From: Timonella senegalensis JC301
GTDB lineage: Bacteria > Actinomycetota > Actinomycetes > Actinomycetales > Cellulomonadaceae
DNA length: 62,624 bases
Direction: 5' to 3'
NCBI RefSeq assembly: GCF_000312125.1
Contig: NZ_HE978642.1
Span: 246,449-309,072 of the forward strand
The notes below the pieces were generated by a model that saw nothing but the letters and a program-made list of their open reading frames with translations, was not told the origin of the DNA and searched no databases. Made by a program: the position numbers and the translations under genes. Shown here piece after piece: positions 17,065 through 25,980 of the stretch. Numbering within the stretch: the stretch's first letter is position 1; the number at the start of each line of letters is the position of its first letter.

Positions 17065-17913
17065 GTGGATGTGTCTGCACTAGAACCGGGGGAGTTCGCT
17101 GAACACCCCGAAGAATCCAGGTACTGGGTTAAGTCCGTTGGGCGCGCGCTCGACGTTCTCGAGATTCTTGCCCGCGACGTTGACGGCAAGGGAATGTCCG
17201 TAACGGAGATCGGCTCGGAGCTTGGGCTCTCAAAGAGTGCCGCGTTCGCAACCCTGTACACGCTCCAGGCGCGTGGGTTCGTGCGCGACGAAGGCGTCGG
17301 CATGATGCGAAAGTACCGTCTCGGCGCGGCGCTCTCGAGACTCGGCACGGTGGCCACTGCCACCACGAGCCTGCGCGACACGGCTCGCCCGCACCTCGAG
17401 CAGCTCGCACGAAATGTTGGCGCGACCGCGCGTTTCGCAAGCCTCTCGGGCGGGCGCGCAGTTGTGATCGAGCAGGCCACGGGCAATGAGCGCGTGCGCC
17501 TCGACCTCGCACTCGGAAGTGCAGAAACCCTGCACACCACGAGCCTCGGCAAGGCCATCCTTGCGCAGCTGCCCAACGAGAAGGTCGTAGAGATCCTGTC
17601 GCAGGTGGGTATGGAACCGCACACGGAACGGTCAATCACGAGCGTTGATGAGTTCCTGGAACACTTAGAAATCGTGCGGCGCCAGGGGTATGCAATCAAC
17701 GACGAAGAAGATGCTCACGGCGTGTTCGGCGTTGCAGCGCCGGTATTCGACTACACGGGGGAGTGCCTCGGGGCGATCACTATCACTGGTCTCAAGCGCC
17801 AGCAGCCGTCGACCTGGTACTACGTGGACATGGCTCGCCAGGTGCACGAGGCTGCATCGGGGCTCTCGCGGGACCTGGGGTATGGCCGCACAATGACATT
17901 CGGTGGAAACTGA
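17065..17913 (+). CDS. IclR-family transcriptional regulator
   Basis: 282-residue regulator. The N-terminal winged helix starts at SVGRALDVLEILARD and holds MSVTEIGSELGLSKSAAFATLYTLQARGFV (near residues 45-75). The C-terminal effector domain has the IclR signature LHTTSLGKAILAQL and GYAINDEEDAHGVFGVAAPVFD. Start is GTG at 17065 or 17071; there is no Shine-Dalgarno. Encoded between a divergent oxidoreductase gene and the catabolic/ABC transport genes, it is the probable controller of both, through the TTCGG-N5-CCGAA palindromes. IclR proteins can repress or activate; the effector is unknown. Confidence 0.9.
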   Translation: MDVSALEPGEFAEHPEESRYWVKSVGRALDVLEILARDVDGKGMSVTEIGSELGLSKSAAFATLYTLQARGFVRDEGVGMMRKYRLGAALSRLGTVATATTSLRDTARPHLEQLARNVGATARFASLSGGRAVVIEQATGNERVRLDLALGSAETLHTTSLGKAILAQLPNEKVVEILSQVGMEPHTERSITSVDEFLEHLEIVRRQGYAINDEEDAHGVFGVAAPVFDYTGECLGAITITGLKRQQPSTWYYVDMARQVHEAASGLSRDLGYGRTMTFGGN

Positions 17914-18163
17914 ACTCGATCAATATGTTTAGGAAGCGCTGAGTTCACGCCGAAGCGGGTGAAAAGCTTCATCTGCAAAGTATGACTTGACGCGGGTCAC
18001 AGTTTACGCCTAGCCTGCTTACAACCGCAGATCCGAGTTCGAGTTGATCTGCTGGAATACGCTCATCGCCAAGAGCCCTGATTCACTGCACGTAGTGCAT
18101 TTCTGACAATCATTCGTCGCTGAAGAACAGTCTATGGAGACCAGTTCGAAGGCGAGTTGAGAA

Positions 18164-19492
18164 ATGATTGAGCACAATCCAGTATCCGCAACTGAACCGC
18201 GGCGCGTACGCGTCGCAGTCATCGGTGCTGGCGACCGTGGCCAGGTGTACGCGTCTTGGATCAAGAGCAACCCCACCCGCGCACAGCTTGTGGCAGTTGC
18301 GGACCCACTCGAGTACCGCCGCGAACTCGTCGCAGGCGCCGAGCAGGACGTACAGCGATTCGACACCTGGCAAGACCTCGTAGCTCAGCCCAAAGTTGCT
18401 GACCTCGCGATCGTGGCAACCCAGGATTCGCACCACAGCGCCCCAGCCATTGCACTCGCCGAGGCTGGATACGCCGTCCTCCTTGAAAAGCCAATTGCTC
18501 CCACCGAGCAAGAGTGCAACGACATCATCGACGCGATCGACCGCACGGGCGTCATGTTCGGTATCTGTCACGTCCTGCGTTACACGCCGTACACCAAGAT
18601 GGTGAAGAACGCGGTCGACTCTGGCGTACTGGGCCAGATCATGGACATCCAACACCTCGAGCCCGTGGGCTGGTGGCACCAAGCCCACTCTTACGTCCGC
18701 GGCAAGTGGCGCCAAGAGGAAACCGCCTCCCCAATGCTGCTCGCCAAGTCGTGCCACGACATCGATTGGATCCGCTACATCGCTGGAGTCCCAATCGAAA
18801 AGATCGTGAGCTTTGGCGACCTGACGCATTTCACGCAGGCAAACAAGCCTGCCGCAGCCGGTGAGGCGCTCCGCTGCACCGACTGCGCACTCGTCAACGA
18901 ATGCCCTTACTCGGCACCCAAGATATACCTGGGAGCCTTTGACCGCGACGGATACAAGTGGCCAACATCGGTCATTACCGAGATCCCGACGCGCGAGGCC
19001 ATCCAGGATGCACTCGAGAGCGGGCCCTACGGGCGCTGCGTCTACGAATGCGACAACGACGTTGTTGACCACCAGTCGGTGATGATGCAGCTCCAAGGGG
19101 GCATGCAGGCAACGTTCACCATGACTGCTTTCTCGGAGCAAACCCACCGGCAGACCCGCATCTTTGGTAGCCACGGCTACCTTGAGTGCGACGGAGAGAA
19201 CATGCGTGTTCTCGACTTCCGTACCGGTGAATTCAGGGATTCCCACATCGGTGACTTCGGAGGCTCTAACGCCGCCGACGGCCACGGAGGTGGAGATGCC
19301 GGACTCATGGACGCCTTCATCCAAGCGATCGAAAGCGAGAGTCCGGAACTTATTACCTCGGGTGCAAGAGAGTCACTTGCGAGCCATCTCGCAGTGTTTG
19401 CAGCCGAAAAATCGCGGCGCGACGGAACCATTCACCAGGTTCCCGTGGAACCAACCCGTCACGCCTCTACCACCACGATTACAAAGGAGTAA
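18164..19492 (+). CDS. Gfo/Idh/MocA-family oxidoreductase with Cys-rich insertion
   Basis: 442-residue NAD(P)-dependent dehydrogenase. RVAVIGAGDRGQVYASW forms the Rossmann fold and VLLEKPIAPTEQE the EKP motif near residue 109. The substrate domain has KSCHDIDWIRYIAG with the catalytic His. Around residues 240-252 there is a four-Cys-like cluster, CTDCALVNECPYSAPKIYL, as in long members of this family that bind a metal or use it for folding. First gene of the transport/catabolic operon; its stop lies 2 nt before the solute-binding protein gene. The Shine-Dalgarno is weak (GTTGAGAA). Probably oxidises the imported sugar or its derivative. Confidence 0.88.
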   Translation: MIEHNPVSATEPRRVRVAVIGAGDRGQVYASWIKSNPTRAQLVAVADPLEYRRELVAGAEQDVQRFDTWQDLVAQPKVADLAIVATQDSHHSAPAIALAEAGYAVLLEKPIAPTEQECNDIIDAIDRTGVMFGICHVLRYTPYTKMVKNAVDSGVLGQIMDIQHLEPVGWWHQAHSYVRGKWRQEETASPMLLAKSCHDIDWIRYIAGVPIEKIVSFGDLTHFTQANKPAAAGEALRCTDCALVNECPYSAPKIYLGAFDRDGYKWPTSVITEIPTREAIQDALESGPYGRCVYECDNDVVDHQSVMMQLQGGMQATFTMTAFSEQTHRQTRIFGSHGYLECDGENMRVLDFRTGEFRDSHIGDFGGSNAADGHGGGDAGLMDAFIQAIESESPELITSGARESLASHLAVFAAEKSRRDGTIHQVPVEPTRHASTTTITKE

Positions 19493-19494
19493 CC

Positions 19495-20765
19495 ATGCGT
19501 ACTCGTCGTCTCCCGGCGATCATCGCTTCCGTTGCAGCCCTGACCCTGCTCGGAGCTTGTGCAAGCGACCCAGAAACCCCCGACGCAGAGAAGCCGGGCG
19601 CCACCGAAGCGGGTGGAGCCCTCAAGGGTGACGTAGACCTGTGGGTCTACCCTGTCATCGCTGACGAAGTACAGCACCGTGCATTCTGGGACAAGCACAT
19701 TGAAGGCTTCAAAAAGGAAAACCCAGACGTCAACGTCAAGGTCGAAATCTTCCCATGGGCAAACCGTGACGAAGCCATCACCACGGCAGTTGCATCCGGC
19801 ACAACGCCAGACGCGATCTACCTGATTCCAGACCAGCTCGCCAACTATGCGGATGCACTCGAATCCGTGGATGAGTACATCTCTGCTGACCACGTGAAGG
19901 ACATCCTGCCTAACGTAGTCGAGAACGTTTCGATTGATGGTCGTATGGTTGGTGTGCCAATCCTGACCTCGTCGAACACCCTCATCTGCAACGCGGCTGC
20001 TTTCGAAGAAGCCGGCGTCACTGAGTACCCAACCACTCTTGATGAGTTCATGGCGCTCGGCGACACCTTCAAGGCTAAGGACATCTACCTGTCCAACTAC
20101 CGTGGTGCCATTGAAGAGACCCTCAACATGACCTTCTACCCTTACCTGTGGCAGATGGGCGGAAATGTCTTTGCTGAGGACGGCTCCATCGCGTTCAACT
20201 CACCAGAGGGCGTCAAGGCTCTTGAGTACGTCAAGACCCTCGTGGACAAGGGCTACTCCGAGAAGGACCTGGTCACAACCACCCCAGCCGCAGAGCAGAC
20301 CGCAATTGCAAAGGGCAAGGTTGCGTGCACCAACTCCAACGCTCCAGTGGACGTAGAACCATTCTGGGGTCTCGAGAACATCAAGGTTCTTCCTCCTCTC
20401 AAGGACGCTGAGCAGGTTGCCTACGGAACCGTTGGCTCCTTCTCGATGTTCAAGGGCGGCGATGCTAAGGACGCAACCGGCGCATTCCTCGACTACGTCA
20501 CCACCGGTGAGCCACTCAAGGAATACCTGACCACCTCCAAGTTCTCTCCCCCCTCGCTTCCACTGGCGCTCTCTACGAGGGTGACCCAATCTACGGTGAA
20601 ATCGAGAAGACCATCCAGTACGTCACCGTTGGTGACCTCCACCCGAAGGCCCGTGAGGTCATGGGTACGCTCGCTCCAGAAATCCAGGCTGCTCTTCTTG
20701 GCAACAAGACTCCAGAGCAGGCTCTGAACGACGCAGCTAAGGAAGCAGAGTTCCTGCTCAACTGA
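19495..20765 (+). CDS. ABC sugar-type solute-binding lipoprotein, frameshifted near the 3' end
   Basis: Lipoprotein substrate receptor (family 1 extracellular solute-binding protein) of the importer encoded downstream. Residues 1-22 form a lipoprotein signal peptide with lipobox LGAC (C22). The mature part is typical (DLWVYPVIADEVQHRAF, AVASGTTPDAIYLIPDQL). After KFSPP the frame breaks at a run of six C (20548-20553): one more C would restore ASTGALYEGDPIYGEIEKT through EAEFLLN and the stop at 20763-20765, giving 423 residues. As read, the frame runs to 20727 with an unrelated basic tail. This is either a homopolymer sequencing error, a decayed gene or slippage. An AAAGGAG Shine-Dalgarno lies upstream. 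Confidence 0.88.
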
Positions 20766-20798
20766 GCACGCCCTGCTAGCAGCATCTAGCGTGCATGT

Positions 20799-20830
20799 GC
20801 GTGGCCCCGCCAGTGTCGGCGGGGCCACGC
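20799..20830 (+). terminator. Strong intergenic hairpin between receptor and permease genes
   Basis: A perfect 13-bp stem (20799-20811 and 20818-20830), loop AGTGTC, no U-tract. In such a position it probably stabilises the receptor message or partly stops transcription, so that the receptor is made in excess over the permeases. Confidence 0.75.
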
Positions 20831-20848
20831 CCCAACAAGGAGAGAAAA

Positions 20849-21784
20849 ATGAGTGAAACTGCGGTCTCAGTGCGCAGTGAAACGGCCCCCACAGCCAAAC
20901 CCAAGAAGCCGTCGAGCCGCAAGAAGCTCAGCAGAATCGATGCGCGCGTTGGCCTGATGTTCGCGCTGCCAATGTTCTTGCTGTTCATTGCATTTAGGTT
21001 TGGACCATCCATCGCGGGTGTCCTGTTGAGCTTCTTCGATTACGAAATTACGGGCACGCTGGAGTTCAAGGGGATCGACAACTTTAAGCGCTTGGTATCC
21101 GACGAACGGTTCTGGGACGCGATGCGGGTCACCCTGACCTACGCGGTTCTCGCCGTTCCACTCGTGCTGGTTACCTCGCTCGCGATGGCGCTCTCAGTGC
21201 GACGTCGCTTCAGGGGAGTGGCCTTTTTCCGCTCCGTGTTCTTCCTCCCAGTCGTCACCTCCCTGGTGCTCGCTGGAACAGTGTTCGTGTGGGTTTTCTC
21301 GTCAGGTGGACCAGTCTCCGTCATCTCCGAATGGATGGGTGGCTCGGGGGAGTCCTGGCTTAACTCGAGAGTCCTTGTCATCCCGGCGCTCGTGCTTGTG
21401 GGTGTGTGGAGCCGGTTTGGCTATGGAATGCTCATCCTGCTCGCTGCGCTCCAAGAGGTTCCGCGCGAGCTTGAGGAAGCGGCCATGATGGACGGCGCCA
21501 ACTCGTGGCGTAGGTTCTGGGCTGTTGTGTTCCCACAGCTCAAGCCTTCTTTGTTCTTCCTGGCAATCATTGAGACCACCGGTTCATTCCAGGTGTTTGA
21601 CCTCATCTACACCATGACTCAGGGTGGCCCGGCACGCGGCTCCTACACCCTCGTCTACATGATTTACGACCAGGGCTTCAAGTACTACGACTTCGGATAC
21701 GCCTCCGCACTCGGTGTGGCGCTGTTCGTCCTCACACTCATCATCGCCTTTGTGCAGCGCAAGGTCTTGGGAGACAAGAAATGA
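20849..21784 (+). CDS. ABC transporter permease, MalF type
   Basis: 311-residue inner-membrane permease of a carbohydrate importer. Six membrane segments are predicted by eye, starting at VGLMFALPMFLLFIAFRF. The EAA loop that contacts the ATPase is EEAAMMDGANSWRRFWAVVFPQLKP near residue 210. The start is ATG at 20849 (MSETAVSV), with the Shine-Dalgarno AAGGAGAG; the open frame reaches back to 20795, inside the hairpin. The stop overlaps the start of the second permease (ATGA). No ATPase gene is in the cluster, so a shared MsiK-like ATPase elsewhere is expected. Confidence 0.93.
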   Translation: MSETAVSVRSETAPTAKPKKPSSRKKLSRIDARVGLMFALPMFLLFIAFRFGPSIAGVLLSFFDYEITGTLEFKGIDNFKRLVSDERFWDAMRVTLTYAVLAVPLVLVTSLAMALSVRRRFRGVAFFRSVFFLPVVTSLVLAGTVFVWVFSSGGPVSVISEWMGGSGESWLNSRVLVIPALVLVGVWSRFGYGMLILLAALQEVPRELEEAAMMDGANSWRRFWAVVFPQLKPSLFFLAIIETTGSFQVFDLIYTMTQGGPARGSYTLVYMIYDQGFKYYDFGYASALGVALFVLTLIIAFVQRKVLGDKK

Positions 21785-22683
21785 CACTCACACAGCAGGC
21801 TCCTACGAGCGTTCCAGAGCTCACGCCCAACCAACGTCGCCGCAAGGCCCGCGCAGATGCAGCGTTCGAGCCGCGCCTTGGTGGAAAGATCCTGAAGTGG
21901 ATCTTCCTTTTGCTCGCAGCGATCGTCACGTTCTTCCCGTTTTTTGCGATGGTCGTTATCGCGCTCAAGCCGGGAATGGCAATCGACTTCCCTGGCTCGC
22001 TCATGCCCACGAACCTGTCGGGAGATGCGTTCAAGGAGGTCCTGAGCTCCGGTCAGCTCATGACCTGGACCAAGAACACCCTGATCTACTCAGTCGTGTC
22101 CGTGGTTCTCGTGCTTATCTTGGCCTCGATGGCCGGTTACGCCTTTGCCAAGAAGAAGTTCCCGGGCCGCGAAGCAATGTTCTGGTCCTTCTTGGCCATG
22201 GTCATGGTGCCGTTCCACGTCACCCTCATCCCTACCTTCATCTTCATGGCGAAGATGGGTGGAATCGGAACCTACTGGGGCCTGATTCTTCCTTCCATCG
22301 CCAACGCGCAGGCGGTGTTCCTCATGCGCCAGTTCATTCAGGGTCTCCCGGACGAGTTGTTCGAGGCTGCCAAGATCGATGGCGCAAGCGAGATGCGCAT
22401 CTTCTTCCGGATCGTTCTGCCTCTGTGTAAGCCAGTGCTGGCAACCCTCGGTGTGTTTGTGTTCCTCTGGCACTGGAACGACTTCCTGTGGCCAATGATC
22501 GTGGGACGGACCTCCGAGATGTGGACGTTGACCGTCGGTATCTCGTCGATGCACCAGCAGAACGTCCCACTCTCTACGGTCCTCGCAGGATCCGTTATCG
22601 CCCTTCTGCCAATCATGATGGCCTACCTCATGGCGCAGCGTTACTTCCAAGAAGGCGTTGCCGGAACCGGTATCAAGGGCTGA
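21781..22683 (+). CDS. ABC transporter permease, MalG type
   Basis: 300-residue second permease. Membrane segments are at WIFLLLAAIVTFFPFFAMVVIAL, TLIYSVVSVVLVLILASMAGYAF, MFWSFLAMVMVPFHVTLIPTFIF and others. The EAA loop is ELFEAAKIDGASEMRIFFRIVLPLCKP near residue 195. It starts in an ATGA overlap with the first permease, so the two are coupled in translation and form the heterodimeric channel. A 9-bp hairpin follows the stop. Confidence 0.93.
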   Translation: MTLTQQAPTSVPELTPNQRRRKARADAAFEPRLGGKILKWIFLLLAAIVTFFPFFAMVVIALKPGMAIDFPGSLMPTNLSGDAFKEVLSSGQLMTWTKNTLIYSVVSVVLVLILASMAGYAFAKKKFPGREAMFWSFLAMVMVPFHVTLIPTFIFMAKMGGIGTYWGLILPSIANAQAVFLMRQFIQGLPDELFEAAKIDGASEMRIFFRIVLPLCKPVLATLGVFVFLWHWNDFLWPMIVGRTSEMWTLTVGISSMHQQNVPLSTVLAGSVIALLPIMMAYLMAQRYFQEGVAGTGIKG

Positions 22684-22695
22684 TCTGTGTCGCGC

Positions 22696-22718
22696 GGTGG
22701 GCTCGGGATGAGCCCACC
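22696..22718 (+). terminator. Short hairpin after the second permease
   Basis: GGTGGGCTC-GGGAT-GAGCCCACC; no U-tract. May only attenuate, since the next gene is on the same strand 57 nt later. Confidence 0.5.
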
Positions 22719-22774
22719 ACACGACCCCGCCAACCAACTACGAACGTGCGTCTGTGCGTTAAGGAAATAGCAAT

Positions 22775-23797
22775 ATGTTTACCTCTGAAGCAGAGCTCGA
22801 GGCACGCCTCACCGCGCCCTCCCAGGCTCTCATCGATGACATGGCCAAGAGTTCCGGCGACCTGATGATCCTGGGTGCCGGTGGCAAGATGGGCCCGACC
22901 ATGGCGGTCCTAGCTCGCCGTGCAATGAACGAGGCCGGACGCGCTAGCGACAAGGTCATCGCGGTATCGCGATGGTCTGACTCTCGCCAGGCCCAGATCC
23001 TTGAGGATCAGGGCGTCGAGATCGTAGCCGCTGACCTCCTCGGTGACATGGACTTCGCCGGACTGCCTGACGCGGACGATGTCCTGTTCATGGTCGGTGC
23101 CAAGTTCGGTTCCGCCTCACAGCCTTCCTGGGCCTGGGCAGTGAACGCTGTCATGCCTGACCGCGTGGCACGCCGCTACCGCGACTCGCGTATCACCACG
23201 TTCTCTACCGGAAACGTGTACCCACTCGTTCCTGTCACTTCCACGGGCACGACCGAGGAGTCCGCTGTTGGGCCCGTGGGCGAGTACGCAATGTCGTGCC
23301 TGGGCCGCGAGCGCGTGTTCTCGCACTCGGCTTTGACCCGTGACACTCCCGTCTCGATCATCCGCCTGAACTACGCGGCGGACTTGCGCTATGGCGTTCT
23401 CTACGACATCGCTGACCCCATCATGAAGGGCGAGCCGGTTGACCTGACCACGGGCCACGTCAACGTGGTATGGCAGGGTTACGCCAACGAGGTCACGCTG
23501 CGCTCGATGGCGCACGCGTCCAAGGATGTGTTCACCCTCAACCTCACGGGTCCGGAGATCTTGAGCGTGGAGAAGATCGCGACCCGACTTGCCGAGGGTC
23601 TTGGTAAGGAGGTCACCTTCACGGGTGAGGCCGGCGGTCCGTGCCTCCTCTCGGATGCGTCGAAGTGCTTCGACATGTTCGGTTACCCAGATGTCTCCGC
23701 TGGTCAGCTTATTGACTGGCAGGCGGACTGGCTGGCTCGCGGCCTGCCAACGTCCGGTAAGCCAACCAAGTTCGCTGTTCGTGACGGGAAGTTCTGA
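22775..23797 (+). CDS. NAD(P)-dependent epimerase/dehydratase-like protein
   Basis: 340-residue extended-SDR-like protein. The nucleotide-binding glycine motif is LMILGAGGKMGPTMAVLARRA near residues 30-50, preceded by an unusual 28-residue N-terminal part. TFSTGNVYPL and EYAMSCLGRERVF take the place of the catalytic Ser and YxxxK region; the usual YxxxK lysine is not obvious, so the activity may differ from a standard epimerase. It starts at ATG 22775 with a TAAGGAAAT Shine-Dalgarno. The stop lies 1 nt before the DapA-like gene, so both are one unit. It probably acts on the imported sugar derivative. Confidence 0.82.
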   Translation: MFTSEAELEARLTAPSQALIDDMAKSSGDLMILGAGGKMGPTMAVLARRAMNEAGRASDKVIAVSRWSDSRQAQILEDQGVEIVAADLLGDMDFAGLPDADDVLFMVGAKFGSASQPSWAWAVNAVMPDRVARRYRDSRITTFSTGNVYPLVPVTSTGTTEESAVGPVGEYAMSCLGRERVFSHSALTRDTPVSIIRLNYAADLRYGVLYDIADPIMKGEPVDLTTGHVNVVWQGYANEVTLRSMAHASKDVFTLNLTGPEILSVEKIATRLAEGLGKEVTFTGEAGGPCLLSDASKCFDMFGYPDVSAGQLIDWQADWLARGLPTSGKPTKFAVRDGKF

Positions 23798-23798
23798 C

Positions 23799-24914
23799 AT
23801 GGCGCAGTCTGTTCTCAACGCCCAGCCCGTACTCAACCCACAGTCCGAGCTGGCCAAGCTCCTCCACGAGGGCACCGTTATCCCAGCGCACCCACTCGCG
23901 CTCAATGCGGACCGCACTCTTGACGAGGTCCACCAGCGCGCGCTGTCGAGATACTACTTTGACGCAGGCTCAGGTGGAATCGCCGTTGGCGTACACTCCA
24001 CCCAGTTCGAGATCCGTGATCATGGCATGTATAGCCCAATCCTGGAGCTGGCAGCCGAGACCGTGGATGAGTGGAACACGCAGAACCGTCCGTTCCTCAA
24101 GGTTGCTGGGGTTGCCGGCACCACCGAGAACGCGGTCGCGGAGGCTGAGATTGCCGCGGAACTGGGATACCACGCCGTGCTGTTGAGCCCACCCCGCCCA
24201 GGACCGGAGGATGACCTGTGGGGGCGTCCCGAGGAGATCGAACGCTACGCGCTCGATCGCGCTCGCGCGGTGGGAGAGGTCATGCCGGTGATCGGCTTCT
24301 ACCTTCAGGAAGCGATCCGTGGCCCGCGCCTGAGCTTTGACTTCTGGCGTCAGTTTGTAGAGATTGAGTCGGTTGTCGCCGTCAAGGCTGCGCCGTTCAA
24401 CAGGTACCGCACCCTCGATGTTGCGCGTGCCATTGCAGAGTCGTCGCGCCGCGACGAGGTGACTCTGTACACCGGGAACGATGACACGATCGTTCACGAT
24501 CTCCTCTCAGACTTCACCTTTGATGTGGACGGGGGTCCAGTCAAGGTGAACATTCGTGGAGGGTTGCTTGGACACTGGTCTGTGTGGACGAAGCGCGCTG
24601 TTGAGATGCACCAGCAGACGCAGCGTGCTCGTGAGGGTGATCGCGGGTTGCTCTCCGACCTCATGTCCAAGGCGAACGCTGTAACAGATGCCAATGGGGC
24701 TCTGTTTGATGCGGTCAACAACTTCGCCGGTTGCATCCCCGGCGTCCACGAAATCCTGCGCCGGCAGGGACTCATGCAAGGTAGGTGGTGCCTTAATCCG
24801 CAGGAGGTTGTTTCACCTGGCCAGGTGGACGAACTCGATCGGGTGATTCGTTCCCACCCGTGGCTCACGGATGATGAGTTTGTTGCCGAGCACCTCGATG
24901 AGTGGTTGCGTTAA
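23799..24914 (+). CDS. DapA-like (dihydrodipicolinate synthase family) aldolase/lyase
   Basis: 371-residue TIM-barrel protein of the dihydrodipicolinate synthase / N-acetylneuraminate lyase superfamily. A likely Schiff-base Lys is in VVAVKAAPFNRYRT (near residue 194), and a Tyr in PVIGFYLQEAI takes the position of the catalytic Tyr. Members form a carbinolamine with a 2-oxo acid such as pyruvate. The protein is about 70 residues longer than DapA at the C-terminus, so its substrate is not lysine-pathway. The ATG at 23799 is used; the frame is open upstream to 23589 inside the preceding gene. It follows that gene by 1 nt. Confidence 0.82.
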   Translation: MAQSVLNAQPVLNPQSELAKLLHEGTVIPAHPLALNADRTLDEVHQRALSRYYFDAGSGGIAVGVHSTQFEIRDHGMYSPILELAAETVDEWNTQNRPFLKVAGVAGTTENAVAEAEIAAELGYHAVLLSPPRPGPEDDLWGRPEEIERYALDRARAVGEVMPVIGFYLQEAIRGPRLSFDFWRQFVEIESVVAVKAAPFNRYRTLDVARAIAESSRRDEVTLYTGNDDTIVHDLLSDFTFDVDGGPVKVNIRGGLLGHWSVWTKRAVEMHQQTQRAREGDRGLLSDLMSKANAVTDANGALFDAVNNFAGCIPGVHEILRRQGLMQGRWCLNPQEVVSPGQVDELDRVIRSHPWLTDDEFVAEHLDEWLR

Positions 24915-24917
24915 GCC

Positions 24918-25973
24918 ATGGCTTCAAGCAATCACTTGGGCGGTGTTGGAACAACCGTTTTGTGTGTTGTTCCAACACCGCTTCGAGCGGAGTTCTTTGC
25001 TCCGCACACCGTCGCCTCACTGGAGGCAAGCGCGGCCGCCTTGGGCGGCCGGCTTGAATGGGCTGAGGGCGCGGATGAACTGCGCGCGATTCTCCGCGAT
25101 TCTGCCGGGTCCCGTCTGACCTCTCGTGTACTGGTGTCCAGCTGGGGTTTTCCTTTCCTGGATGCCGAAACCCTAGATTGTCTGCCGGAACTTGGGTTGC
25201 TTGCTCATAGCGGCGCCACAGTTCGTCCGTTTGTGGGCGAGGATTTCTTTGCCCGAGGGCTCAAGGTCACTCAGGCTGGGGATGCCATGGGGCGCCCCGT
25301 GGCCGAGGTGGCGTTGACGTTCACGCTGTCGTTGCTGCACCAGACGCACCGGTTCAGTCACGATCTGCACGGCGGCGTTGGGTACGAGCAGTCTCAGGCA
25401 AACGCGCGCGACCAGCACGAGGTTCTGGGCGCACGGATTGGAGTGGTTGGCGCCTCGCGCACCGGGCGTCACTACATCCAGCTTGCGCTGGCCATCGGCG
25501 CCGACGTGAGCGTGTACGACCCGTTCCTGACCCAAGCGGAGGCCGACTCGCTCGGCGTGCGCAAACTGGGTCTCGAGGAACTCATGTCGACGAGCCAGAT
25601 CGTAGCCGTCCACGCTCCGAGCCTTCCGGAAACTCACCACATGATTGATGCGCGCATGCTTTCGCTCATGCCGGACGGCGCCGGACTCGTTAACACTGCT
25701 CGTTCGTGGCTTGTGGATGAGCAGGCCCTTATTGCGGAGACCGCCACGGGGCGCATCGACGCCGCTGTTGACGTCTTCGACGTGGAGCCCTTTGCTGATG
25801 ACCATCCGTTCCGTGCTATGCCCAACGTCCTGCTGATGCCCCACAGGGCCGCAGGTACTGTGGAGGGACGATTGCGCGGCGGAGAAATTGTCGCGCAAGA
25901 GGTTGCACGCTTTGTGCGCGGCGAGGCGCTCGTGCACGAGATTCACGAGTCTGATTTGAAGAGGATGGCCTAG
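24918..25973 (+). CDS. D-isomer-specific 2-hydroxyacid dehydrogenase
   Basis: 351-residue NAD-dependent dehydrogenase. The Rossmann motif is GARIGVVGASRTGRHYIQ near residue 170, and the catalytic residues follow the family layout: R in LVNTARSWLVDE, E in DVFDVEPF, H in LMPHRAAG near residue 312. It converts a 2-hydroxy acid and the corresponding 2-oxo acid (for example hydroxypyruvate/glycerate or a sugar acid). The gene starts 3 nt after the DapA-like stop and ends 7 nt before L-serine dehydratase, so it lies inside the operon. GlyR/PdxB-like specificities cannot be told apart by eye. Confidence 0.87.
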   Translation: MASSNHLGGVGTTVLCVVPTPLRAEFFAPHTVASLEASAAALGGRLEWAEGADELRAILRDSAGSRLTSRVLVSSWGFPFLDAETLDCLPELGLLAHSGATVRPFVGEDFFARGLKVTQAGDAMGRPVAEVALTFTLSLLHQTHRFSHDLHGGVGYEQSQANARDQHEVLGARIGVVGASRTGRHYIQLALAIGADVSVYDPFLTQAEADSLGVRKLGLEELMSTSQIVAVHAPSLPETHHMIDARMLSLMPDGAGLVNTARSWLVDEQALIAETATGRIDAAVDVFDVEPFADDHPFRAMPNVLLMPHRAAGTVEGRLRGGEIVAQEVARFVRGEALVHEIHESDLKRMA

Positions 25974-25980
25974 TACTCAC

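Noticed and set aside
20554-20727. The basic Ser/Arg-rich C-terminus of the receptor protein as read
   Set aside because: It results from the C-tract shift; the next frame continues the normal protein.
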